Translations under genes and position numbers: made by a program
In this document: one piece after another, positions 25,228 through 33,901 of the stretch
Layout of the letters: each line of letters begins with the position of its first letter
Position numbering within the stretch: the first letter of the stretch is position 1
DNA from: Bacillus aerolatus
GTDB lineage: Bacteria; Bacillota; Bacilli; Bacillales; Domibacillaceae
Assembly (NCBI RefSeq): GCF_009183655.1
Contig: NZ_WEIO01000003.1
Span: 310,001 to 374,000 of the forward strand
Length of the DNA: 64,000 bases
Direction: 5' to 3'
Notes under the pieces: model-generated
Database searches by the model: none
What the model saw: only the letters and a program-made list of their open reading frames with translations
Told to the model about the DNA's origin: nothing

Positions 25228-26548
25228 GAACGTTTCCCTCCGTCTCCTCAGTAAATGAGAGCTGTTGCCAAGAACCCCCATATTTATAAAACCAGGCAGG
25301 CTCGAGAACGAGTATTTTCGACGATTGCGGGTCTGGCAGCAGTTGATAACCAACTGCCATGTCTTCCAGCAGTTCCAGATTAAAATCTTCCTGTTTTTTT
25401 ACTTGTTCAAAAGCATCGGCGCTGTCCGGCAATGTAATTTCCTCTTTTTCTGATGGCAAAGAGATATCGAGCGTAAAATACGGACGGATATATTTATATA
25501 TCTTGTCTTTGCCCCATATTTGCACAATTTCCGCCATGCCATCCTTATTGAACACTGGCAGCCCGTTCATGAATAAACGGTAGCGAATCGTAGAAGATCC
25601 CGGTTTCGCTTCAAACAACCGGTACTGATCTGTCCAGCCGCTATGTTCATTGACGAATTGAATGCTTTTATCTAACAGGTCATGCAAGCTTCCCCTGCTT
25701 GTAATTTCAGGTTCTTTCGCAGGGTTTACATAGGTAATCATGTTTGTCCTGTAATCCACTCTCATTAAACTGGAGCCGTCTGTATACTCTTCTCCGTTCG
25801 ACTTTGTCCCTTTTTTAACTAAACTTGGATCACTGAACAGCAAATCTTTAAAATCCCCTATTTTAATATCATCCGGCAAGTATTTATACTTGGACAATAG
25901 CGGATTTTCTTCCGGCAAAAACAATTGATCAGCTGCAGCGAGCGGATAAGAGACATACGTTTCCCATTGTTCCACTTTATCGATAAATTGTTTTTTAAAC
26001 ACCGAGAGGCTCGGCGAAGAGGCCCGGCTTTGGAAAACGAGCCGCTCTTTTGTCGAGACAAAATACACGATCGCTTCCTTTTCCTGCGTGTTCACTTTCG
26101 TGATGACAATCCGATCAAACACAGCATTCGGCACTGTGTCGTCTTCAAACGTAAATATATTGTTTATCGTGTAAAAAGGAACGAACGCTGGAAATAATAG
26201 TTCCGTCCGATTCTTCCCATGAATTAATTCACTGAATTCTTTTTCAGTCATCGGGCTGGACACATTCATCGTACGTGAGAAAGTCCATTTTTGCAGTTCT
26301 TTCATTATTTCATCTGTTTCTTTATGCCCCGTCGTTCCGTAATGTTCGCCTTCTTTATGATGTAAAATTTTAGATGGTTTAATTAAGTGGGAGGCATCTC
26401 TCGTTTCACTGATCGAAGACACTTCATGAATATTGTCTTCAGTAATCTTTTCGTAGTTCGGCTGATAATTCCAGATACCTAACGTCAGGATAATGCTGAT
26501 TGCCACGAGCAGCGCTAACCCGATCGATTTCATTTTTTCGTAATTCAT
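25214..26548 (-). CDS. walH: WalH (YycH), regulator of the WalK kinase
   Basis: A 444-residue protein with one N-terminal TM helix (GLALLVAISIILTLGIW) and a large extracellular YycH domain. It forms a complex with WalI and WalK at the membrane and tunes cell-wall signalling. ATG 26548 overlaps the walK stop as ATGA, which decides this start over the TTG six bases upstream. It overlaps walI by 14 bases. The order walR-walK-walH-walI-walJ is the standard Bacillales operon. Confidence 0.93.
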   Translation of the reverse strand: MNYEKMKSIGLALLVAISIILTLGIWNYQPNYEKITEDNIHEVSSISETRDASHLIKPSKILHHKEGEHYGTTGHKETDEIMKELQKWTFSRTMNVSSPMTEKEFSELIHGKNRTELLFPAFVPFYTINNIFTFEDDTVPNAVFDRIVITKVNTQEKEAIVYFVSTKERLVFQSRASSPSLSVFKKQFIDKVEQWETYVSYPLAAADQLFLPEENPLLSKYKYLPDDIKIGDFKDLLFSDPSLVKKGTKSNGEEYTDGSSLMRVDYRTNMITYVNPAKEPEITSRGSLHDLLDKSIQFVNEHSGWTDQYRLFEAKPGSSTIRYRLFMNGLPVFNKDGMAEIVQIWGKDKIYKYIRPYFTLDISLPSEKEEITLPDSADAFEQVKKQEDFNLELLEDMAVGYQLLPDPQSSKILVLEPAWFYKYGGSWQQLSFTEETEGNVHGLE

Positions 26549-28368
26549 GACCAATCATCCTCTTCAGACAGCTCATATGGAAGAGTAAAGAAAATAGTTG
26601 TTCCTTTTCCTTCAGCACTTGTTGCCCAAATGTGGCCGCCGTGGGCAGTAATCATTTCTTTCGCAATAGCGAGCCCCAAACCAGTTCCGCCTAATTTCCG
26701 GGTACGGGCCCTATCCACGCGGTAAAAACGTTCAAATATCCGTTCGAGATTTTTCTTTGGAATCCCCATTCCTTGATCGCGGACGCTGACTTCAATCTTA
26801 TCGGATTTTTCCTCCACTTTAAAGGTAATCTGACCGCCTTGCGGAGAATACTTTAAGGCGTTAGAAATAATGTTATCAAGCACTTGAGTCAGTTTATCCG
26901 CATCAATTTCTACATAAATAGGATAGCGGGGAAGCTTGCGTTTAAACGCGACCTCCTGAGATTTTGTCATTTCAAAACGGTCAATGATCTTATCGAAAAA
27001 CTCAGTAAAGTCGACATCTTTTTTCGTTAACTGATAGTCGCGGCTATCAAACTTGGACAACTGCAGTAAATCGTTAACAAGACGAATCATTCGCTCAGTT
27101 TCCGTCTGGGTCACGTCAAGGAAATGCGGGGCAATATCCGCATCCTGCCATGCCCCTTCTGCCAGCGCTTCTAAATAACTTCTCATCGTTGTCAGCGGCG
27201 TCCGCAGCTCGTGTGAAACGTTGGCAACGAATTCGCGGCGGTCCATTTCGATTTTTTCTTGTTCCGTTATATCATGGAGCACCGTGATCAATCCGTTTAC
27301 AAAGCCGGTTTCTTTCTGAATAACTGAGAAATTGGCCCGCAATATATACGGCTGATCACCATTGCTGTAATCCAAAATGACTGAATCTTGTTCATTCAGC
27401 AGATCGTCAAACGTATATTCCTCTTCAAGTCCGAGCAAGTTCGTGATCGACTGTGAAATGACTGTTTCACGTGAAACATTTAAAAGCTTTGCCGCTGGTT
27501 CGTTTATTAAAATAACGCGGCCTTTCCGATCGGTTGCAATAACCCCATCAGTCATATAAGAAAGCACAGAAGATAGCTTTCTTCTTTCTCCTTCTGTTGT
27601 TGCCTGCGCTTCCTGCAGCCGTTTCGTTAAATTATTAAACGTGATCGCCAATTCGCCAATCTCGTCCTGACCGTATACTTTTACTTTGCGTGAAAAGTTT
27701 CCTTTTCCAAGTGCGACAGCCTGCCGGCGCATATCAGATATCGGCCGAGTAATCGTGCGGGCCAGCAGCACACCTAACACAGCTGTCATCACTAAGGCGA
27801 GAGCGGTCGCTGAAAAAAGAATTTCGTTAATTTGATCCATCTGCCCATAAACGGTTTCAACTTTTCCGATTAAGTAAACAGCTCCAATAACTTCCCGATT
27901 TGAAATAATCGGCGACGTATACACCCAGATCCGCTTGTTCGACTGCTGGTCAATATACATCTTATCTTCTTCAGCACCGAAAGAAAGAGTCCGCTTCACA
28001 GCAATGTCCGTTATCCGCTGTCCGATAATTCCTTGCCTGTTCGGGTCAGATGTGCCGGTGATACGGCTGTGGTGATCAATGACGCGCACTTCAGACACGT
28101 CAGGTGCTGTAAAATCATCCAGTATTCTCCGTATATCCTGCTCAAGAGTCTGCGTTTCTTCTGTCCGCTCTTTCAGCATTTCTTCCCTTAAATTGTACTC
28201 GAGAAGATTGACACGCTGCTGCAAAGACGTTTTAAAGTTAGTCAGGAGCTTCTCCTCTAATTCTTTGACAAAATAAACACCGATAATTTGCATCGCGAAC
28301 AAAATAAGCAATACGTAAATTAATACAAATTTCAGTTGTATCGACTGAAAAAAGCCAACTCTTTTCAT
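26545..28368 (-). CDS. walK: Sensor histidine kinase WalK (YycG)
   Basis: A 607-residue kinase that controls cell-wall metabolism with WalR and is essential in most Bacillales. Order: TM1 about 10-32, extracellular Cache-like domain about 33-182 (VIDHHSRITGTS), TM2 about 183-203, HAMP about 204-256, PAS about 262-370, HisKA with the phospho-accepting His in FVANVSHELRTPL (about residue 386) and the HATPase domain with DNIISNALKYSP, DQGMGIP and GGTGLGLAI. The stop overlaps the walH start. A perfect parS site lies within the coding sequence at 27463-27478. Confidence 0.97.
   Translation of the reverse strand: MKRVGFFQSIQLKFVLIYVLLILFAMQIIGVYFVKELEEKLLTNFKTSLQQRVNLLEYNLREEMLKERTEETQTLEQDIRRILDDFTAPDVSEVRVIDHHSRITGTSDPNRQGIIGQRITDIAVKRTLSFGAEEDKMYIDQQSNKRIWVYTSPIISNREVIGAVYLIGKVETVYGQMDQINEILFSATALALVMTAVLGVLLARTITRPISDMRRQAVALGKGNFSRKVKVYGQDEIGELAITFNNLTKRLQEAQATTEGERRKLSSVLSYMTDGVIATDRKGRVILINEPAAKLLNVSRETVISQSITNLLGLEEEYTFDDLLNEQDSVILDYSNGDQPYILRANFSVIQKETGFVNGLITVLHDITEQEKIEMDRREFVANVSHELRTPLTTMRSYLEALAEGAWQDADIAPHFLDVTQTETERMIRLVNDLLQLSKFDSRDYQLTKKDVDFTEFFDKIIDRFEMTKSQEVAFKRKLPRYPIYVEIDADKLTQVLDNIISNALKYSPQGGQITFKVEEKSDKIEVSVRDQGMGIPKKNLERIFERFYRVDRARTRKLGGTGLGLAIAKEMITAHGGHIWATSAEGKGTTIFFTLPYELSEEDDWS
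27463..27478. other. parS site (perfect 16-bp) inside walK
   Basis: TGTTTCACGTGAAACA, the exact consensus bound by Spo0J/ParB, about 27 kb left of oriC. It lets Spo0J load and spread for origin segregation and SMC recruitment. Confidence 0.95.
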
Positions 28369-28373
28369 GTGTG

Positions 28374-29081
28374 TTACTCCTGTTCAGGGTTGCGCAAGTA
28401 GTAGCCTACCCCTCTTCTCGTGACGATCCATGAGGGGTGGCTTGGGTTGTCTTCTATTTTTTCACGAAGGCGCCGAACCGTTACGTCAACTGTACGGACA
28501 TCTCCGTAATAATCATATCCCCACACCGTCTGCAGCAAATGTTCTCTCGTCATCACCTGTCCGATATGTTTCGCCAAATAATGAAGCAGTTCGAATTCAC
28601 GATGTGTCAATTCAATCGTTTCCCCACGCTTGGAAACAATATAAGCATCCGGGTGAATGATTAACGTACCTACTGAAATTTCATTTGTATCTTCTTCCTC
28701 CGACTGGGAAGGCACAGCTTGATGACGACGCAAGTTTGCTTTCACACGGGCAATTAACTCTCTCGTGCTGAACGGTTTCGTTACATAATCATCTGCGCCA
28801 AGCTCCAGCCCCAACACTTTATCAATCTCTGAATCTTTTGCTGTCAGCATGACAATCGGCATTTCATGTTTTTTTCTTACTTCCCGGCACACTTCCATAC
28901 CATCGCGTCCTGGAAGCATAATATCCAATAATATTAAATCAGGATGAATTTCCTCAACCATTTCTACTGCCTGGTCACCATCGTAAGCACAATGAACGTC
29001 ATAACCTTCTTTTTTTAAATTAAACTGCAGAATGTCTGCAATCGGCCTCTCATCATCAACGACTAATATCTTCTTTTGCAT
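28374..29081 (-). CDS. walR: Response regulator WalR (YycF)
   Basis: A 235-residue OmpR/PhoB-type regulator. The receiver domain is at about 1-120, with the acidic pair DDE near the start, phospho-Asp in [13 protein letters not shown] (about residue 53) and Lys in [12 protein letters not shown]. The winged-helix DNA-binding domain is at about 135-230 ([29 protein letters not shown]). WalR drives autolysin and cell-wall genes. GGAGAAGAAC precedes the ATG. It is first in the wal operon; the promoter must lie in the 436-bp gap to its right, which also holds a hairpin repeat. Confidence 0.97.
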   Translation of the reverse strand: MQKKILVVDDERPIADILQFNLKKEGYDVHCAYDGDQAVEMVEEIHPDLILLDIMLPGRDGMEVCREVRKKHEMPIVMLTAKDSEIDKVLGLELGADDYVTKPFSTRELIARVKANLRRHQAVPSQSEEEDTNEISVGTLIIHPDAYIVSKRGETIELTHREFELLHYLAKHIGQVMTREHLLQTVWGYDYYGDVRTVDVTVRRLREKIEDNPSHPSWIVTRRGVGYYLRNPEQE

Positions 29082-29122
29082 GTTCTTCTCCTCATTTCTT
29101 CAATCTGAAACATCCACCTTAT

Positions 29123-29250
29123 GGAAAAGCGCAAGCGCCTTGTCCACCCCCGACAAGCACAAGACGAGCCCCTCAAAAAAGTGATCTTTACCTTTCTGGA
29201 AGGACTAGCTTGTGAACTTGAAGGGGTAGGCGCTAGAGCTAGACAATTGT
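29123..29250. repeat. Intergenic hairpin repeat, copy 1
   Basis: A copy of the roughly 120-bp inverted-repeat family of this genome: outer arms with AAAAGCGCAAGCGCC on the left and GGCGCTAGAGCTAGACA on the right. It lies upstream of walR. The rest of 29082-29517 is AT-rich, with a short GAAAAGCG/CGCTTTTC hairpin near 29417-29441. Confidence 0.65.
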
Positions 29251-29517
29251 CTAACTTAGAAAAGATTATTCTACTATTTTACCATATTTCCGGAAGTTCG
29301 CTTTTTGTTCCGCTTTTTTAAGCAGATGGCGTCTTCTTATCTACCACAAACAGGCCGTTATAAAAACAAACGACCCCGGACTTCACACAACATCGACTTC
29401 TCACTAACTTTATCACGAAAAGCGGCGTTTTTCACGCTTTTCAAGTAACTGGAATGTTTTTCTTTTCCATGAAAAAAAGCACCGCGAGAGTAAAATATCA
29501 TCGCAATGCTTCTTTGA

Positions 29518-29590
29518 TGGCTCAGGACGGAATCGAACCGCCGACACATGGATTTTCAGTCCATTGCTCTACCGACTGAGCTACTGAGCC
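29518..29590 (-). tRNA. tRNA-Phe (GAA)
   Basis: A 73-nt cloverleaf: acceptor GGCTCAG/CTGAGCC, D-arm AGCTCAGTCGGTAGAGC, anticodon loop CTGAAAA, T-arm GGCGGTTCGATTCCGTC. The 3' CCA is not encoded (TCA follows the discriminator). Confidence 0.95.
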
Positions 29591-29688
29591 TTAATAAAAA
29601 ATGATGCGGCCAACATTGAAGTTGAATCTTGAGGATTATGGCCGTCATCTCGGAAAATAGGATTCATTAAATTAAACGGTTTTAAAAA

Positions 29689-29765
29689 TGGCGGTCCGGA
29701 CGGGACTCGAACCCGCGACCTCCTGCGTGACAGGCAGGCATTCTAACCAACTGAACTACCGGACC
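29689..29765 (-). tRNA. tRNA-Asp (GTC)
   Basis: A 77-nt gene including an encoded CCA. Acceptor GGTCCGG/CCGGACC, anticodon loop CTGTCAC, T-arm GCGGGTTCGAGTCCCG. Confidence 0.95.
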
Positions 29766-29781
29766 ATATAAATATGTTGAA

Positions 29782-29909
29782 TCTTGTCTAGCTGCAGGCG
29801 CTAGCGGCTCGGGGTCAAATAACCTTCACCCAATGAAGCTAAAGAACAGCTTCTTTGGGTGAAGAACATTTGCCTGTCGCCGCTGGACGAGCGCCTTCCG
29901 CTTTTCTAT
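29782..29909. repeat. Intergenic hairpin repeat, copy 2 (between tRNA genes)
   Basis: Outer arms GTCTAGCTGCAGGCGC and GCGCCTTCCGCTTTT, inner core GGTCAAATAACCTTCACCC ... GGGTGAAGAACATTTGCC. It separates tRNA-Glu from tRNA-Asp. Confidence 0.75.
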
Positions 29910-29912
29910 AGA

Positions 29913-29984
29913 TGACCCCTACGGGATTCGAACCCGTGTTACCGCCGTGAAAGGGCGGTGTCTTAACCGCTTGACCAAGGGGCC
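29913..29984 (-). tRNA. tRNA-Glu (TTC)
   Basis: A 72-nt cloverleaf: acceptor GGCCCCT/AGGGGTC, anticodon loop CTTTCAC, T-arm ACGGGTTCGAATCCCGT. CCA is not encoded. Confidence 0.95.
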
Positions 29985-30000
29985 ATTTTTTAGATAAAAG

Positions 30001-30076
30001 TGGTGAGCCATGAAGGACTCGAACCTTCGACCCTCTGATTAAAAGTCAGATGCTCTACCAACTGAGCTAATGGCTC
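30001..30076 (-). tRNA. tRNA-Lys (TTT)
   Basis: A 76-nt gene including an encoded CCA. Acceptor GAGCCAT/ATGGCTC, anticodon loop CTTTTAA, T-arm GAAGGTTCGAGTCCTTC. It is the first of the four tRNAs in the direction of transcription. Confidence 0.95.
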
Positions 30077-30250
30077 GTAACTGTGCTTGTTCTTAGCAAC
30101 GTTGTTAATATTATCATAAGGCTAAAAGGCTGACAATAGATTTTTGAAAAAAATTGTCGAAAAAAATGCGATTATTGTGCAATTTCTGTAGAAAGCGTGA
30201 ATGAATGTGTCAAATTGTTGAGTGTTACCTTCATTCCATTTCATGCACAC

Positions 30251-30284
30251 AAAAAATCCGTCTCCTCAAAAGGGAAAACGGATT
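30251..30284 (-). terminator. Terminator of purA
   Basis: AATCCGT/ACGGATT stem on the minus strand, followed by TTTTTTGTG, shortly after the purA stop. Confidence 0.75.
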
Positions 30285-30295
30285 GGGTCTGTCTA

Positions 30296-31588
30296 TTATC
30301 TTTGCGCCCATACGCTGCGGACGATGTTTGTCTGACTGCGGTCTGGTCCGACTGAGAAGATCGATAATGGGATGCCCGTCAGCTGCGATACACGCTCTAA
30401 GTAGTGGCGGGCATTTTCAGGAAGTTCACTTAACGACTTGCAGCCGGTGATGTCTTCTGTCCAGCCTGGCAGTTCTTCGTAAACGGGTTCGCACTCAGCA
30501 AGAATATTCAAGTTCGCCGGGAACTCTTCAATGACTTCTCCTTTGTAGCGGTATGCTGTACAGATTTTCAATGTTTCAATGCCTGTCAGCACATCAATGG
30601 AGTTGAGCGATAAATCTGTCAGTCCACTCACACGGCGGGCGTGGCGTACGACGACGCTGTCAAACCAGCCAACACGGCGCGGGCGGCCTGTCGTTGTGCC
30701 GTACTCACGGCCGACTTCACGAATTTGGCGGCCGATTTCATTATCAAGCTCTGTCGGGAAAGGCCCGTCTCCAACACGTGTTGTGTACGCTTTCGATACA
30801 CCGACTACGTGATTGATTTTTGTTGGTCCAACGCCGGAGCCGATTGTTACTCCACCGGCAACTGGGTTTGATGACGTTACGAATGGATACGTGCCTTGGT
30901 CAATATCGAGCATAACACCTTGCGCGCCTTCAAATAATACGCGGCGGCCTTCATCGAGTGCATCATTTAAAACGACAGATGTGTCGCACACATATTGTTT
31001 AATTTGCTGACCATATTCATAATATTCATCAAGAATATCCTTAAGCTTAAATCCTTCTGTTTCATAGAAACGCTCAAGCAAGCGGTTTTTTTCTTCTAGG
31101 TTGCGTGTTAGCTTTTCTTCAAACGCTTTGCGGTCCAGAAGATCAGCCATGCGGATGCCGATACGGGCTGCTTTATCCATGTAGGCAGGGCCAATACCTT
31201 TTTTCGTTGTGCCGATTTTGTTGTCGCCTTTGCGTTCTTCTTCCACTTCATCAATTTTCAAATGGTAAGGGAGGATCACATGCGCGCGATTGCTGATGCG
31301 CAAGTTGTCTGTTGATACATTGCGTTCATGCAAATATTTCAATTCCTCGATTAATGCTTTCGGATCAACGACCATTCCGTTGCCGATGACGCAAACTTTA
31401 TCATTGTAAAAGATACCTGATGGAATTAAATGAAGTTTGTACGTAATATTGTTGAATTTAATTGTGTGTCCCGCATTGTTACCACCTTGGTAACGAGCCA
31501 CCACTTCTGCGTTTTCTGAAAGGAAATCAGTGATTTTCCCTTTTCCTTCATCGCCCCACTGTGTTCCAACAACTACTACTGACGACAT
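30296..31588 (-). CDS. purA: Adenylosuccinate synthetase
   Basis: A 430-residue enzyme, the exact usual length, that joins IMP and aspartate with GTP to make adenylosuccinate, the first committed step to AMP. Visible: [14 protein letters not shown] near residues 8-21 (P-loop-like, catalytic Asp), [31 protein letters not shown] and [11 protein letters not shown] 31588 is chosen because GGAGGTG lies 7-8 bases before it; an in-frame TTG at 31594 lies closer to that site. A PurR-type operator lies upstream and terminators isolate the gene on both sides. Confidence 0.97.
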   Translation of the reverse strand: MSSVVVVGTQWGDEGKGKITDFLSENAEVVARYQGGNNAGHTIKFNNITYKLHLIPSGIFYNDKVCVIGNGMVVDPKALIEELKYLHERNVSTDNLRISNRAHVILPYHLKIDEVEEERKGDNKIGTTKKGIGPAYMDKAARIGIRMADLLDRKAFEEKLTRNLEEKNRLLERFYETEGFKLKDILDEYYEYGQQIKQYVCDTSVVLNDALDEGRRVLFEGAQGVMLDIDQGTYPFVTSSNPVAGGVTIGSGVGPTKINHVVGVSKAYTTRVGDGPFPTELDNEIGRQIREVGREYGTTTGRPRRVGWFDSVVVRHARRVSGLTDLSLNSIDVLTGIETLKICTAYRYKGEVIEEFPANLNILAECEPVYEELPGWTEDITGCKSLSELPENARHYLERVSQLTGIPLSIFSVGPDRSQTNIVRSVWAQR

Positions 31589-31677
31589 AAACAAGCACCT
31601 CCGAAGGGTCTATAAATTTCTTATTTGTTTGCCAAATTTATTTTAACAGTTTAAAACTAGAGAAGTCAATTACAAAA

Positions 31678-31715
31678 CACGAACATTTTATATTTGTTTT
31701 ACCGATTTGTTCGTG
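31678..31715. promoter_or_regulatory. Probable PurR operator (paired PurBoxes) upstream of purA
   Basis: CACGAACA (31678-31685) and TGTTCGTG (31708-31715) are perfect 8-bp inverted copies, each containing the CGAAC core of the PurBox and flanked by A/T, about 90-130 bp ahead of the purA start. PurR of B. subtilis binds such pairs and represses purA when adenine is plentiful. No purR is in this window. Confidence 0.6.
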
Positions 31716-31767
31716 AAAAATAACAACAACCCATGCTGATGGCACTGAAAAAGTCTATTAAAAGAGA

Positions 31768-31812
31768 AAAAGAAGCTAATCACCTATTACATACAGGACG
31801 TTAGCTTCTTTT
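31768..31812 (-). terminator. Terminator downstream of dnaC
   Basis: AAAAGAAGCTAA and TTAGCTTCTTTT form a 12-bp stem, with a T-rich tail in the minus direction, between dnaC and the purA operator. Confidence 0.8.
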
Positions 31813-31895
31813 ATTATTTGTATATTGATGAAAATTATTACTGCTTTCAAGAGCCATTACTTTTTCAGCAGTCTCTCTATGCTGCCAGTCTCTTT

Positions 31896-31978
31896 CAATT
31901 GTCCAGCTTCAGCGCCTTGCTCCTCGGGGTCAAATAACCTTTCCCTGTCGGAGCAGAACAGACGCTTCCGCTTTTCTT
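31896..31978. repeat. Intergenic hairpin repeat, copy 3 (short form)
   Basis: TGTCCAGCTTCAGCGCC on the left, AGACGCTTCCGCTTTTC on the right; the inner stem is reduced to GGTCAAATAACCTTTCCC then CTGTCGGAGC. It abuts the dnaC stop codon. Confidence 0.7.
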
Positions 31979-33328
31979 TTAACCTGTTTCGTCGAATCGC
32001 CGCTCTAGGTTAACGAACTTGTTGTATTCTTTTACGAAAGCAAGTTGAACTGTGCCAACCGGGCCATTCCGCTGTTTCGCAATGATGATTTCAATAATAT
32101 TTTTATTCTCGGATTCTTTATCGTAGTAATCATCCCGGTATAAAAAAGCAACAATGTCCGCATCCTGCTCAATCGATCCCGATTCACGGATATCGGACAT
32201 CATCGGACGCTTATCTTGGCGCTGTTCCACTCCGCGGGAAAGCTGTGAAAGAGCAATGACCGGCACTTCAAGTTCACGAGCGAGCGCTTTTAAGGAGCGG
32301 GAAATCTCTGAAACTTCCTGCTGGCGATTTTCACCTGAGCGGCCATTCCCTTGAATTAACTGTAAATAGTCGATTAAAATCATGCCGAGTCCCTGCTCCT
32401 GCTTTAATCGACGGCACTTCGAACGAATTTCGCCGATGCGCACACCAGGCGTATCATCGATGAATATTCCTGAGTTGGACAAGCTGCCCATCGCCATCGT
32501 GAGCTTGCGCCAGTCTTCATCCGTCAAAGAACCAGTCCGTAAATTTTGGGCATTAATGTTTCCTTCCGCACAAAGCATCCGCATGACGAGCTGCTCGGCG
32601 CCCATTTCCAAACTGAAAATCGCGACATTCTCATCCGTTTTCGTTGCTACATTTTGCGCAATATTTAAAGCAAAAGCTGTTTTACCAACGGAAGGACGAG
32701 CGGCTACAATAATTAAGTCATTGCGCTGAAAACCAGCGGTCATGCTGTCAAGCTCAGCAAAACCGGTAGGAATACCTGTAACATCTCCTACGCGGTTGTG
32801 CAGCAATTCAATGTTGTCGTACGTGCGTACGAGTACATCTTTTATATTATGAAAAGCGCTCGTATTTTTGCGCTGGGCCACTTCCATGATGCTCTTTTCT
32901 GCTTCATTCAATAAAGCATCTACTTCATCTTCGCGGTTATACCCTTCCTGGGCAATCGTTGTGGCCGTACGAATTAGTCGGCGCAATAGCGACTTTTCTT
33001 CAACAATGCGGGCATAATATTCAATATTAGCTGCTGTTGGAACGGATTCGGCCAACTCTGTTAAATAAATCACGCCGCCGACATCTTCCAGCTCTTTTGC
33101 TGCAGCGAGCTCTTCGGTCACAGTGACCACATCGACTGCCTTTCCATGATCATTCAGCTTCAGCATCATATTATATATTTTCTGGTGGGCCGTCCGGTAA
33201 TAATCTTCCGGAATTAAAATTTCGGAAGCAACCGTTAAAGCAGCCGGTTCCAGAAAAATAGCGCCAAGTACGGCTTGCTCGGCTTCAATGCTTTGCGGTG
33301 GAATCCGATCAGTCAATAACTCACTCAT
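31979..33328 (-). CDS. dnaC: Replicative DNA helicase DnaC (DnaB family)
   Basis: A 449-residue hexameric helicase that unwinds DNA at the fork; called dnaC in Bacillus, dnaB in E. coli. N-terminal domain about 1-115 (IPPQSIEAEQAVLGAIFLEP), RecA-like ATPase domain with Walker A ARPSVGKTAFALN (about 207-219), Walker B-type MILIDYLQLI and RGVEQRQDKRP. ATG 33328 is chosen because AAGGAGG lies 8 bases before it; the GTG one codon upstream is less well spaced. It follows rplI in the same direction; a terminator and a 120-bp gap lie between them. Confidence 0.96.
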   Translation of the reverse strand: MSELLTDRIPPQSIEAEQAVLGAIFLEPAALTVASEILIPEDYYRTAHQKIYNMMLKLNDHGKAVDVVTVTEELAAAKELEDVGGVIYLTELAESVPTAANIEYYARIVEEKSLLRRLIRTATTIAQEGYNREDEVDALLNEAEKSIMEVAQRKNTSAFHNIKDVLVRTYDNIELLHNRVGDVTGIPTGFAELDSMTAGFQRNDLIIVAARPSVGKTAFALNIAQNVATKTDENVAIFSLEMGAEQLVMRMLCAEGNINAQNLRTGSLTDEDWRKLTMAMGSLSNSGIFIDDTPGVRIGEIRSKCRRLKQEQGLGMILIDYLQLIQGNGRSGENRQQEVSEISRSLKALARELEVPVIALSQLSRGVEQRQDKRPMMSDIRESGSIEQDADIVAFLYRDDYYDKESENKNIIEIIIAKQRNGPVGTVQLAFVKEYNKFVNLERRFDETG

Positions 33329-33383
33329 CACCTAAACCTCCTTGCAGGAAGCGTTGTTTCTTTCTTCGCTAACTGTCTCTTTG

Positions 33384-33420
33384 TTAAAAAAAATGTGACC
33401 AGAAAAATCCGATCACATGT
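33384..33420 (-). terminator. Terminator between rplI and dnaC
   Basis: TGTGATC/GGTCACA arms on the minus strand, followed by a run of eight T, about 30 bases after the rplI stop. Confidence 0.75.
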
Positions 33421-33451
33421 TTTCAACCTTATTATTTTAGCATGAAACCAC

Positions 33452-33901
33452 TTATTTTTCTTCTACTGTGTGAACTTTTAATGTGGCAATTATTTCATTG
33501 TGAAGCTTGACAGGCACATTCGTATAACCAAGCGCCCGGATGCCGTCCGGAAGATCCATTTTTCGCTTGTCGATTTTTATATTATGGGTTTTCTTCAGTT
33601 CCTCTGCAATTTGCTTCGTCGTCACGGAGCCGAACAAGCGCCCGCCTTCACCAGATTTCGCTTTGATTTCCACTGTTAACTTTTCCATGATGTCTTTTAG
33701 CTTTTTCGCTTCTTCCAGCTCCTGCTGGGCCAGCTCTTCCTCTTTTTTCTTTTGAGCATCAAGCGTCTTCTTATTGCCGGCTGTTGCCTCTACAGCCAAA
33801 CCATTTTTAATTAAAAAGTTATGTGCATACCCGTCCGCTACATTTTTCACTTCACCTTTTTTGCCTTTTCCTTTAACGTCTTGTAAAAAGATTACTTTCA
33901 T
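33452..33901 (-). CDS. rplI: 50S ribosomal protein L9
   Basis: A 149-residue protein of normal length. N-terminal domain with [20 protein letters not shown] and [13 protein letters not shown], the long linking helix about 40-75, and the C-terminal RNA-binding domain ([16 protein letters not shown]). It binds 23S rRNA near the L1 stalk. It overlaps the gdpP end by four bases, so the two are coupled. Confidence 0.97.
   Translation of the reverse strand: MKVIFLQDVKGKGKKGEVKNVADGYAHNFLIKNGLAVEATAGNKKTLDAQKKKEEELAQQELEEAKKLKDIMEKLTVEIKAKSGEGGRLFGSVTTKQIAEELKKTHNIKIDKRKMDLPDGIRALGYTNVPVKLHNEIIATLKVHTVEEK

Noticed and set aside
29121-29321. 66-codon ORF upstream of walR
   Set aside because: It lies entirely over a hairpin repeat and has no ribosome binding site.
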